Notes under the pieces: model-generated
Told to the model about the DNA's origin: nothing
What the model saw: only the letters and a program-made list of their open reading frames with translations
Databases searched by the model: none
In this document: positions 17,621 through 24,260 of the stretch, piece by piece
Layout of the letters: each line of letters starts with the position of its first letter
Numbering within the stretch: position 1 is the stretch's first letter
Source: Alphaproteobacteria bacterium
GTDB lineage: Bacteria; Pseudomonadota; Alphaproteobacteria; Micropepsales; Micropepsaceae
DNA length: 43,654 nt
Direction of reading: 5' to 3'
Assembly: GCA_947473475.1 (NCBI GenBank)
Contig: CANJBZ010000031.1
Span: 1 to 43,654 of the forward strand
Translations under genes and position numbers: made by a program

Positions 17621-18784
17621 CTATGCTACCCGAGCTTTTGGAGCCAACACGCCGCCCGATGCACCCACCTGCTTCATTAGCCATTTACCCGCTGCGGTCG
17701 CCAAGGGAGCGGGAACGGCGTTTCCAAGCTGACGCATACTTTCTGTCCAAGAGCGAGGAAACTCGTAATCGTCAGGCAGACCGACAAGCCGTGCTGCCTC
17801 ACGAGTCGTGAAGTATCGAACCGTTCCATCGTCGCGTACCATCATATTCTCGCCGCCTGGCACACCATGATCACCAGCTTTCAACGCCTTCGCTGGTAAA
17901 TCCAATGGGCTACCCGTGTGCCCCGGATACACCCGCGCGCCCGGCTGCATAACATGATTGCTCCGGCCATTAGGTTCGCCCAGCCCATGCAGCGCATCCC
18001 GTACAGTGACCCATGCGAGCCCATCGGGCTCACGCGCTTCACGTGTTAATTGTTCAACGCGCAACTGGTCGCGCTGAAGAATGGCTTTCTTACGCTTCTC
18101 CAACCCGTGACGAGTCCAGTACTCTCCGGTGACATACTGATCCCACAACAAGCGATCACGCGAGTGGGTTGGTTTCATCGACTTAGGCATTACACCAAGA
18201 TCGCGCCTCACTCCAAAAATCAGAACTCGGTACCTGATCTGAGCGGCGCCAAAATCAGCGGCGTTAACAACCTGCCAAACAACATTGTAATCACGACGTG
18301 TACCTGACGCGATCAATCGCGCACGATGATCGTCGTGCCTTTCGTTGGCACGCATTTCTGAGCTTGGGCGTTCTAGGTGGGCAACAATCCAGTTGAGATA
18401 AAAACGAAACCGCGGCCCTGCGATGTTCCGCACGTTTTCAAACAGGAAAAGCCTCGGCATTGCTTCCCGAACGGCTCTAATAGCTTCGGGCCACATATCC
18501 CGATCATCATACTGACCACGTTTCTTCCCACCGATTCCGAACGGCTGACACGGTGGTCCGCCAGACACAAGGTCAAGAGCACCCAGCTTCTTCCAATCAA
18601 TTTCGCGCACATCCAGGAGTTCCATCGGCCAATCCCGGACGTGTTCAACACCTTTGGCTTTGTTGTGGAGGACGGTTGCTACTGCGTCACCATCAAACTC
18701 CGCCATGTGAAGATGCTTGAAGCCAGCATAGGACATGCCCAACGCGAGTCCTCCGCAGCCCGCGAAGAGTTCAGCGCTTTGCAT
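17621..18784 (-). CDS. DNA (cytosine-5) methyltransferase of a type II R-M system
   Basis: This 387-residue enzyme makes 5-methylcytosine and protects host DNA from the neighbouring nuclease. Motif I is FAGCGGLALGMSYAG (7-21). Motif IV, GGPPCQPFG, carries the nucleophile Cys79. Motif VI is FLFENVRN, motif VIII is QIRYRVLIFGVR, motif IX is AARLVGLPDDYEFP, and motif X is LGNAVPAPLA. The target-recognition region lies about residues 215-310. GGAGAA is placed five bases before the ATG at 18784. It is the first gene of the methyltransferase, nuclease, Vsr operon. No controller (C) protein gene is visible. Being first fits the need to methylate before the nuclease appears. Confidence 0.94.
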   Translation of the reverse strand: MQSAELFAGCGGLALGMSYAGFKHLHMAEFDGDAVATVLHNKAKGVEHVRDWPMELLDVREIDWKKLGALDLVSGGPPCQPFGIGGKKRGQYDDRDMWPEAIRAVREAMPRLFLFENVRNIAGPRFRFYLNWIVAHLERPSSEMRANERHDDHRARLIASGTRRDYNVVWQVVNAADFGAAQIRYRVLIFGVRRDLGVMPKSMKPTHSRDRLLWDQYVTGEYWTRHGLEKRKKAILQRDQLRVEQLTREAREPDGLAWVTVRDALHGLGEPNGRSNHVMQPGARVYPGHTGSPLDLPAKALKAGDHGVPGGENMMVRDDGTVRYFTTREAARLVGLPDDYEFPRSWTESMRQLGNAVPAPLATAAGKWLMKQVGASGGVLAPKARVA

Positions 18785-18958
18785 TCACTTCTCCTTTGCC
18801 CGTCTTCTAGCGCGAGGCGATAATGGACCTAGTCTCGTCCCACTGGTCCAGGGCTGCACAAACCCAAGGGGGAATCGAAACCCCTGCAAACAAAACGATA
18901 CATGACATCACTAGAACACATCAAGAACATTTTCCCGCACGACTCAGTGCTCACCTAG

Positions 18959-19175
18959 CTAGCCTCTATCGCCCCCGATCGGATACGGCCCCGGTGCCTC
19001 ATGCCCGGTCCGTGCCACATATTCCGTGTAGCCGCCGCCGTATTGGTGGATGCCGTCGGGGGCGAGTTCTAGGACGCGGTTGGAGAGGGCGGCCAGGAAG
19101 TGGCGGTCGTGGGAGACGAAGAGCATGGCGCCTTCGAATTCTGCCAACGCCGCGATCAGCATTTCCTTTGTCGCC
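18959..19175 (-). pseudogene. Stray 3' fragment of an ABC-F gene, partial duplicate of 20181-20385
   Basis: Bases 18991-19175 align without gaps to 20201-20385, the end of the intact ABC-F gene, with 15 mismatches in 185 (92% identity). The fragment encodes MLIAALAEFEG, MLFVSHDRHFLAALSNRV, and YGGGYTEYVARTGHEAPG, then its own tail and a TAG stop at 18959. Fourteen of the 15 differences are synonymous, and the single replacement is Thr to Ala. Resemblance ends abruptly at GGCGAC. No start codon or promoter belongs to it. The interval 18785-18958 between this fragment and the methyltransferase gene holds no gene. Confidence 0.88.
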
Positions 19176-19198
19176 GCTGGGCAGCACGCGGTGGCCGC

Positions 19199-19268
19199 CC
19201 CCTCCACCCTGCTTCGCTACGCTACGCAGGGGCCCCCTCCCCCGCGCGCAAGCGCGCATGGGAGGAGC
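19199..19268. repeat. GC-rich palindromic intergenic repeat
   Basis: It contains a stem CCCTGC (19207-19212) with GCAGGG (19226-19231), then a second stem GCGCGC (19244-19249) and GCGCGC (19252-19257) around AA, embedded in CCTCCC and GGGAGG. It lies between the VapC stop and the ABC-F fragment, right at the edge of the duplicated segment. The layout resembles the palindromic repeats scattered in many alphaproteobacteria. It could also act as the terminator of vapBC. Confidence 0.55.
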
Positions 19269-19276
19269 TAAGGGCG

Positions 19277-19666
19277 TTAGGGATGCACGACTGCGATCGG
19301 TGATTTGCCAAGCGCGATCTTGGCGAGTTTGCGGTCGAAACTCAGGAAGGTGGTGCAACCCTCCGCCTTGGCCAGATGCAGTGCGTCGGCAAAGTCCATG
19401 CCTTCGTCCATCCAATCCAGAGCCAAGGCAAGCGCAGCAGGCCCATCCACGGTCACACCAGGAAGGCCCGCAAGGGCACGGAAGGCGGCAACAATCCGGC
19501 TTGGCGCAAACCCGTAACCGCTGCGAAGGACCCATTCGGTTTCGAGAAGAACTGTCGCGGAAATGAAAATATCACCGGCATCAATAGCAGCCCGCGCTTT
19601 TCTTGCCTGGTGCTTGTCGTCCACGACCAGAAAGCGAACGACGACATTGGTATCAACCGCGCGCAC
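19277..19666 (-). CDS. vapC: VapC-like PIN-domain ribonuclease toxin
   Basis: This 129-residue PIN-domain protein starts with GTG at 19666. The acidic residues of the active site are visible: Asp5 in AVDTNVVVRFL, Glu in LLETEWVLRSGY (about 43), Asp in MDFADALHLA (about 91), and Asp in FLSFDRKLA (about 110). VapC toxins cut tRNA or rRNA and stop translation until restrained by their antitoxin. Its start overlaps the antitoxin stop by 14 bases, the normal arrangement of a toxin-antitoxin operon. It lies between the intact ABC-F gene and a stray duplicate of that gene's end, so it was probably gained by transfer. Confidence 0.9.
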   Translation of the reverse strand: MRAVDTNVVVRFLVVDDKHQARKARAAIDAGDIFISATVLLETEWVLRSGYGFAPSRIVAAFRALAGLPGVTVDGPAALALALDWMDEGMDFADALHLAKAEGCTTFLSFDRKLAKIALGKSPIAVVHP

Positions 19667-19928
19667 GGCGTTTCGCCTCCGCCGCTATGGCAGCGTCCAT
19701 TTCCTCAAGAGACAATGAACGGCCCTCGTAACCAAGAGCGCCAAAGACATCATCGACCTTCGTCGGAGCGAATAGTGGCGCCGATTTGAGAATGACGCCT
19801 TCGGCGGTGTCCTCGACCGTCAGCCGCGTGCCCGCCGGCCAATGCCGCTGGTCCCGTATAGCCTTGGGCAGGATGACCTGGCCCTTAGTCGATACAGTCG
19901 TCGTTAGCCTTGCTGATGGCTTGGCCAT
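19653..19928 (-). CDS. vapB: AbrB/MazE-type antitoxin VapB
   Basis: This protein of about 91 residues has an N-terminal swapped-hairpin DNA-binding domain of the AbrB/SpoVT type (TTTVSTKGQVILPKAIRD, then HWPAGTRLTVEDTAEGVIL). The C-terminal part (VFGALGYEGRSLSLEEMDAAI) would wrap the toxin. I chose the Met at 19928 (MAKPSARLTTT). A longer frame to 19985 adds a run that does not look like this family. Antitoxins of this kind bind their own promoter, which should lie in 19929-20037, but I could not pick out a clear operator there. It overlaps vapC by 14 bases. Confidence 0.88.
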   Translation of the reverse strand: MAKPSARLTTTVSTKGQVILPKAIRDQRHWPAGTRLTVEDTAEGVILKSAPLFAPTKVDDVFGALGYEGRSLSLEEMDAAIAAEAKRRARG

Positions 19929-20037
19929 GGGAAAACTCTTTTGGTAAGATGACGGTAAGATAGCGAGTGGGCCACCGAATAGCAAGATTTTCGCGCTGCT
20001 GGAGCAACGTGCGTTCTCAATCGAAATTCAAAAATTG

Positions 20038-20143
20038 TTGTCATCCCGGCCAAGCGAGGCGGAGCCGAGCGCGAGCCGGGACCCACTGTGCCGCTGTCAC
20101 GGTGGGTCCCGGATAGCCGCTGACGCGGCTTCCGGGATGACAA
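20038..20143. repeat. 106-bp palindromic element with nested stems
   Basis: The outer arms are TTGTCATCCCGG (20038-20049) and CCGGGATGACAA (20132-20143). The inner arms are CCGGGACCCAC (20076-20086) and GTGGGTCCCGG (20102-20112). It therefore folds as a long hairpin. It lies between the ABC-F stop and vapB. The TCATCCCGG and CCGGGATGA ends are typical of repeats copied many times in alphaproteobacterial genomes. It could be mobilised like a MITE and could also end ABC-F transcription. Confidence 0.65.
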
Positions 20144-20180
20144 CGCGTGGTGTGTGGGCAAACAGATGTGATTGTTCGCC

Positions 20181-21809
20181 CTAACCCGCCGGGTAAAGTC
20201 CCGGCGCTTCATGCCCCGTCCGCGCCACATATTCGGTGTAGCCGCCGCCATATTGGTGGATGCCGTCGGGGGCCAGTTCCAGGACGCGGTTGGAGAGGGC
20301 GGCGAGGAAGTGGCGGTCGTGGGAGACGAAGAGCATGGTGCCTTCGAATTCCGCCAGTGCAGCGATCAGCATTTCCTTGGTCGCCATGTCCAGATGGTTC
20401 GTCGGTTCGTCGAGCACCAGAAAATTCGGCGGGTCGTAGAGCATTTTCGCCATCACCAGACGCGCCTTCTCGCCGCCGGACAGCACGCGGCAGGACTTCT
20501 CCACATCATCGCCCGAGAAGCCGAAGCAACCGGCCAGTGTGCGCAACTGCCCCTGCCCCGCCTGCGGGAATGAATCCGCCAGCGATTCAAAAACCGTGTC
20601 CTCACCGTCCAGCAGATCCATGGCGTGCTGAGCGAAATAGCCCATCTTCACATTGGCGCCGAGGTTGACCGTGCCCTGGTCCGGCGGCGTCGCGCCGGCC
20701 ACCAGCTTCAGCAGCGTGGATTTTCCCGCGCCGTTGGCGCCGAGCACGCACCAGCGTTCCTTGCGGCGCACTCCAAAATCGAGTCCCGCATAGATCGTCT
20801 GGCTGCCATAGGCTTTGTACACATTCTTGAAGGCGGCCACGTCATCGCCAGAGCGCGGGGGTGAGCGGAATTCAAACTGCACGGCCTCGCGGCGGCGGGG
20901 CAGTTCCACCCGTTCGATCTTGTCCAGCTTCTTGACGCGGCTTTGCACCTGCGCGGCGTGCGAGGCGCGGGCCTTGAAGCGTTCGATGAATTTGATCTCC
21001 TTGGCGAGCATCGCCTGTTGACGATCGAATTGCGCCTGACGCTGCCGCTCGTTCAGCGCGCGCTGCTGCTCGTAAAAATCATAATTGCCGGAATAGGTGG
21101 TGAGGGAGCCGCCGTCGATCTCCACGACCTTGCCGACGATGCGGTTCATGAACTCGCGGTCGTGCGAGGTCATCAGCAACGCGCCGTCATAGTCTTTCAG
21201 GAAAGCCTCCAGCCAGATGAGGCTTTCGAGATCGAGATGGTTGCTCGGCTCGTCCAGCAGCATGCCGTCGGGCCGCATCAGCAGAATGCGCGCCAGCGCC
21301 ACGCGCATCTTCCAGCCGCCGGAGAGCGCACCCACATCGCCGTCCATCCGTTCCTGGCTGAAACTGAGGCCCGCCAGCACTTCGCGCGCGCGGGCATCCA
21401 GCGCATAGCCGTCCAGTTCTTCGAAGCGCGCCTGTACATCGCCATAGCGTTCGACGATGGCGTCCATGTTGGCGGCCTGATCGGGATCGACCATCGCCGC
21501 TTCCAGGCTGGCCATTTCGGCGGCCAGCGCGCTGACCGGGCCGACGCCGTCCATCACCGCCATAACCGCGCTCTGTCCCGACATTTCGCCGACGTCCTGG
21601 CTGAAATAGCCGATGGTCATGCCGGTATCGATGGACACCTGCCCGTCATCGGGGCGGTCCTGCCCCGCCATCATGCGGAACAGCGTCGTTTTCCCGGCGC
21701 CGTTGGGGCCGACGAGGCCCACCTTCTCGCCCTTCTCGACGCCCATGGAGGCGTCGATGAATAGGAGCTGATGGCCGTTCTGCTTGCTGATGTTATCGAG
21801 ACGAATCAT
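20181..21809 (-). CDS. ABC-F family ATPase with two nucleotide-binding domains
   Basis: This 542-residue soluble protein has two ABC domains and no membrane part. Domain one has GPNGAGKTT (34-42), LSGGWKMRVALA and LLDEPSNHLD. The linker, with the charged coiled region NERQRQAQFDRQQAMLAKE, is the ribosome-contacting P-site motif of the family. Domain two has GANGAGKST, LSGGEKARLVMAKML, VLDEPTNHLD and FVSHDRHFL. ABC-F proteins act on the ribosome, either relieving stalls or protecting from antibiotics. The overall form is like the Uup/YbiT/YheS housekeeping types, and I would not call it a resistance gene. Palindromic elements flank it on both sides, and its 3' end is partly duplicated at 18991-19175. 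Confidence 0.93.
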   Translation of the reverse strand: MIRLDNISKQNGHQLLFIDASMGVEKGEKVGLVGPNGAGKTTLFRMMAGQDRPDDGQVSIDTGMTIGYFSQDVGEMSGQSAVMAVMDGVGPVSALAAEMASLEAAMVDPDQAANMDAIVERYGDVQARFEELDGYALDARAREVLAGLSFSQERMDGDVGALSGGWKMRVALARILLMRPDGMLLDEPSNHLDLESLIWLEAFLKDYDGALLMTSHDREFMNRIVGKVVEIDGGSLTTYSGNYDFYEQQRALNERQRQAQFDRQQAMLAKEIKFIERFKARASHAAQVQSRVKKLDKIERVELPRRREAVQFEFRSPPRSGDDVAAFKNVYKAYGSQTIYAGLDFGVRRKERWCVLGANGAGKSTLLKLVAGATPPDQGTVNLGANVKMGYFAQHAMDLLDGEDTVFESLADSFPQAGQGQLRTLAGCFGFSGDDVEKSCRVLSGGEKARLVMAKMLYDPPNFLVLDEPTNHLDMATKEMLIAALAEFEGTMLFVSHDRHFLAALSNRVLELAPDGIHQYGGGYTEYVARTGHEAPGLYPAG

Positions 21810-21848
21810 AGGGTCCGTGTGTTCGTTAGTTCGTGAGCAAAACCAAAT

Positions 21849-21992
21849 TCACCATGGCCGGGCGCTTGTCCTCGGGCTTGACCCGAGGATGACCCGGCCA
21901 CCTAGCGCGCCCGCGTCGGCGGGCGCAAAAAGGACTCATTGGCTCGCGGTTGCTCGCCTGCTGGGTGGCCGGGTCAAGCCCGGCCATGGTGA
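21849..21992. repeat. 144-bp palindromic element upstream of the ABC-F gene
   Basis: The outer arms are perfect: TCACCATGGCCGGGC (21849-21863) and GCCCGGCCATGGTGA (21978-21992). An inner hairpin has CCTCGGG (21870-21876) and CCCGAGG (21882-21888). It fills most of the 308-base gap between the ABC-F start and the ArsR gene. The sequence CTCGGGCTTGACCCGAGGAT is of a type that recurs between genes in alphaproteobacteria. I see no gene inside. Confidence 0.65.
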
Positions 21993-22078
21993 CGTAGGTT
22001 GTTCTCCCTCTCTATCAGGTGCGGGAGGCATCGGCGCAAGACGTGTTCCGTAAATGTCGCGGCTGACGGGACGGCCCC

Positions 22079-22107
22079 TTGCGTGCCGTCGCTTCGCGCG
22101 CTAAATA
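22079..22107 (+). promoter_or_regulatory. Predicted promoter of the ArsR/AHSA1 operon
   Basis: A -35 like TTGCGT (22079-22084) and a -10 like TAAATA (22102-22107) are 17 bases apart. Transcription would begin about 22114-22117, on top of the ATG at 22117. No ribosome binding site precedes that ATG, which fits a leaderless message. The -10 box runs into the left arm of the operator. Confidence 0.45.
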
Positions 22108-22129
22108 CTGAACCGCATGGTTCAGTATT
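22104..22129. promoter_or_regulatory. Perfect 11-bp inverted repeat across the start codon, ArsR operator
   Basis: The arms AATACTGAACC (22104-22114) and GGTTCAGTATT (22119-22129) are perfectly complementary around GCAT. The ATG of the regulator (22117-22119) is inside, and the right arm encodes Val-Gln-Tyr after the initial Met. ArsR-type dimers bind such repeats. The position would block both polymerase and ribosome, so I infer tight autorepression. Confidence 0.7.
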
Positions 22130-22482
22130 CTACAGCCCGCCTCGATGCCTCTTTCGCCGCGCTCTCGGACGCCACCCGGCGCGGCGTGTTGGAGCAGCTC
22201 GGACGCACGGATTGTTCGATTACAGAGTTGGCCGAAAAATTTCACATGACCCTGACGGGCATGAAGAAACATGTCGGCGTTTTGGAGCAAGCCGGGCTCG
22301 TCGCCACCGAGAAGGCCGGGCGCGTGCGGACCTGCAAGCTCGGCCCGCTGCGACTGGCGGAAGAGACGGGATGGATTGAGGCGTATCGCCTGCTGTGGGC
22401 GTCGCGCTTCGACGCGTTGGACAAAGTTGTCGAAGACCTGAAGCAGAAGGAAAAGGCCGATGAGCGAAAAAAACGAATTTGA
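22117..22482 (+). CDS. ArsR-family winged-helix transcriptional regulator
   Basis: This 121-residue protein has the winged-helix fold: ARLDASFAALSDATRRGVLEQL (helices 1-2), CSITELAEKFHMTLTGMKKHVGVLEQAGLV (helix-turn-helix), and ATEKAGRVRTCKL (wing). The cysteine pairs that bind arsenite or cadmium in metal-sensing ArsR proteins are absent, so a non-metal signal is likely. It overlaps the AHSA1-domain gene by 23 bases. This pairing of an ArsR-type regulator with an SRPBCC protein is a known two-gene theme of bacteria. The first four residues, MVQY, are dictated by the operator DNA. Confidence 0.93.
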   Translation: MVQYSTARLDASFAALSDATRRGVLEQLGRTDCSITELAEKFHMTLTGMKKHVGVLEQAGLVATEKAGRVRTCKLGPLRLAEETGWIEAYRLLWASRFDALDKVVEDLKQKEKADERKKRI

Positions 22483-22978
22483 TGCTGCTTCTGGGAAGCA
22501 TCTCACGACGGCGGAACGGACGTCCGACCGCGAGCTGGTGGTCACCCGCACGTTCAACGCCCCGCCGCGCATCGTGTTCGAAGCCTGGACCAAGCCCGAA
22601 CTTCTGATGCAGTGGTGGGTGCCCAAATCATGCGGCGCGTCCTTCCTTTCCTGCGAGGCCGATGTTCGAACGGGCGGCACGTACCGGTTCGTGTTTGGCC
22701 ACCCTGCCTTTGAGCAGCCCATGGCGTTTTTCGGCCGGTATATCGAAGTGATGCCGCCGTCCCGCCTGGTGTGGACCAATGAGGAAGGCGGTGAAGATGG
22801 GTCCGTTACGACAGCGACGTTCGAGGAACGCGACGGCCGGACGCTGCTCGTGATGCGCGATGTTTATCCGACGAAGGAAGCACTCGATGCCGCTATCGCC
22901 TCCGGCAGCACGAGCGGATTTGGCGAGATGTTCGAGCAACTGGACGCGTTTCTCGTGGATGCTTCGGAGCGTGAGTAA
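22460..22978 (+). CDS. SRPBCC/AHSA1-domain protein
   Basis: This 172-residue protein has the helix-grip fold of the activator of Hsp90 ATPase 1 type. Typical segments are RELVVTRTFNAPPRIVFEAWTKPELL, QWWVPKSCG, GGTYRFVFGHP, FFGRYIEVMPPSRLVWTNE, and the end SGSTSGFGEMFEQLDAFL. These proteins hold a deep hydrophobic pocket, and members beside ArsR genes have no settled ligand. It starts inside the regulator gene with AGAAGGAAAAGG before the ATG, so translation is coupled and the regulator controls both. Confidence 0.92.
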   Translation: MSEKNEFDAASGKHLTTAERTSDRELVVTRTFNAPPRIVFEAWTKPELLMQWWVPKSCGASFLSCEADVRTGGTYRFVFGHPAFEQPMAFFGRYIEVMPPSRLVWTNEEGGEDGSVTTATFEERDGRTLLVMRDVYPTKEALDAAIASGSTSGFGEMFEQLDAFLVDASERE

Positions 22979-23022
22979 CGCACACAACCCCTGTCAGAGC
23001 CATTCTTCCACGTGCCAAGAAT

Positions 23023-23042
23023 TTGTAGAAACATTTCTACGT
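23023..23042 (+). terminator. Weak hairpin with short T run after the ArsR/AHSA1 operon
   Basis: GTAGAAA (23023-23029) and TTTCTAC (23032-23038) form a short stem, followed by GTTTTCC. It lies 45 bases after the AHSA1 stop. The stem is AT-rich and the T run has only four T, so it may be a weak terminator. Confidence 0.4.
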
Positions 23043-23171
23043 TTTCCACTCGATTGTTAGGTGGCTGCTATCCAGTTGGTGAAGCAGGTTAGAAAATCCC
23101 GTCCCGTTTGAGAGCGCAAAGCGCATCTCTATGACCCGGCTTTAAGAACAATGGCCGTATTGAGGGCTGCG

Positions 23172-23624
23172 ATGGCGACACTCGCAAAACCTTATCCCGG
23201 CCAATCTGCCACCGCTGAGGATGTTTTCCTTCTAGCGGAAGAGTATCGGCGGGCTGCCCGGGCACTGCTTGGTTTAGGCCGAACCGGTGCCCCCCTGTCG
23301 CGCGCACCTTATCGGCTCACCGCCATCCATGCGATCGAGCTTTATCTCAACGCACTCCTGCTGATTGAGGGCATGGATGCCCCTCGGGTTCGGAGCCTCC
23401 AACACGATCTCGCGGCCAGGGCAAAACTTGCGTTGGCATCTGGCCTCGCACTTCGCAGTCGAACCGCCGCCCATCTCGAAGCAATGGAGAAGGGGCGCGA
23501 GTACCTCGTCAGCCGCTATGGGACAGATCAAGCGAGCACGCTATCGCAGATCAATAGACTCCACGCCACACTAGAAGAGATTGGAGAAAAGGTCAGAAAG
23601 AAGCTGAAGCGCACTGCCGGATAA
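23172..23624 (+). CDS. HEPN-like hypothetical protein
   Basis: This all-helical protein of about 150 residues is not one I can assign firmly. The segment AIHAIELYLNALLLIEGMD followed by RVRSLQHDLAARAKLALASGL resembles HEPN-type helical bundles, where an R-x(4-6)-H motif can be catalytic. RVRSLQH fits that spacing, though its place in the fold is unproved. The Met at 23172 has GAGGG five bases before it and is preferred to the Met at 23151. It has no partner nucleotidyltransferase gene (as in MNT-HEPN pairs). Just downstream lies a possible integrase scrap, so it may be accessory. Confidence 0.6.
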   Translation: MATLAKPYPGQSATAEDVFLLAEEYRRAARALLGLGRTGAPLSRAPYRLTAIHAIELYLNALLLIEGMDAPRVRSLQHDLAARAKLALASGLALRSRTAAHLEAMEKGREYLVSRYGTDQASTLSQINRLHATLEEIGEKVRKKLKRTAG

Positions 23625-23669
23625 GGCGCCCGCTCGATCCTTCCAATCAGCTGATAAGGTGCAGATGAC

Positions 23670-23735
23670 TTCGTGTTGGGGCACGCCAGTTTTGCCGTTA
23701 CACTGGAACGACTCGCAGCAAAGCTCATTCAGACG
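23670..23735 (+). pseudogene. Possible C-terminal scrap of a tyrosine recombinase
   Basis: The frame leading into the DUF1772 gene reads VLGHASFAVTLERLAAKL. Tyrosine integrases carry LGHxSxxxTxxRY near their C-terminus, where the His and later Tyr are catalytic. Here the Tyr is replaced by Leu, and nothing upstream in any frame continues the likeness. At 18 residues it may be chance. Confidence 0.3.
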
Positions 23736-24242
23736 ATGCGCAAAGACATAGTTGTCGCCATTGCCACTCTCGCCATGTTGGGCTGCGCGATTATGGGCGG
23801 GATATTTTTCGCCTTCTCGAATTTTGTCATGCAGGCGCTTGCTATGCAGTCGCCCGCCAACGCGACCAGCACGATGCAAGCGATCAATATTAGAATCGTG
23901 AACCCGTTATTCCTGAGTGTGTTTCTCGGCACCCCGCTGTTGTATGCGATTATGGCAGTGACCAGCGCCCGTCATTTATCGCGGCCGGGCAGTAAACTCA
24001 TGATCGCTGCAGCAGCCACGTATCTTGTTGGCGCTCTCGCTGTGACGGCAGTGTTCAACATACCGCTGAACGATCATCTGGCGGGTCTTGAACCCACCTC
24101 TGACGAGGCCACGCGATTCTGGAGCGAATATCTTTCCAGCTGGATCGTGTGGAATCACGTCAGAACGGTTTCCGCCCTCGCCTCCATCGTGCTTCTTTCG
24201 ATGGGTATCGCCAGACTGCCGCCTTCTGGCCAGTTCAGATAA
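23736..24242 (+). CDS. DUF1772 (anthrone oxygenase-like) membrane protein
   Basis: This protein of about 168 residues has four predicted membrane helices: VVAIATLAMLGCAIMGGIFFAF, PLFLSVFLGTPLLYAIMAV, LMIAAAATYLVGALAVTAVF and VRTVSALASIVLLSMGI. GIFFAFSNFVMQAL, NIPLND, and WSEYLSSWIVWNHVRT are the marks of DUF1772. Some fungal members are anthrone oxygenases, while bacterial ones are uncharacterised. The Met at 23736 (MRKDIVVA) is the natural start, because the longer frame runs into the recombinase-like residues. It converges with guaA, with 18 bases between the stops. Confidence 0.85.
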   Translation: MRKDIVVAIATLAMLGCAIMGGIFFAFSNFVMQALAMQSPANATSTMQAINIRIVNPLFLSVFLGTPLLYAIMAVTSARHLSRPGSKLMIAAAATYLVGALAVTAVFNIPLNDHLAGLEPTSDEATRFWSEYLSSWIVWNHVRTVSALASIVLLSMGIARLPPSGQFR

Positions 24243-24260
24243 TTCGGCGGGATTTTTCGT

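Noticed and set aside
18868-18890. Sequence like a tRNA T-arm (GGGGTTTCGATTCCCCC on the minus strand)
   Set aside because: The loop has one base too many, the invariant G before TTC is missing, and no anticodon or acceptor stem can be built around it. It is at most a scrap.
20943-21764. 273-codon + strand frame opposite the ABC-F gene
   Set aside because: It is a shadow of the ABC-F coding sequence.
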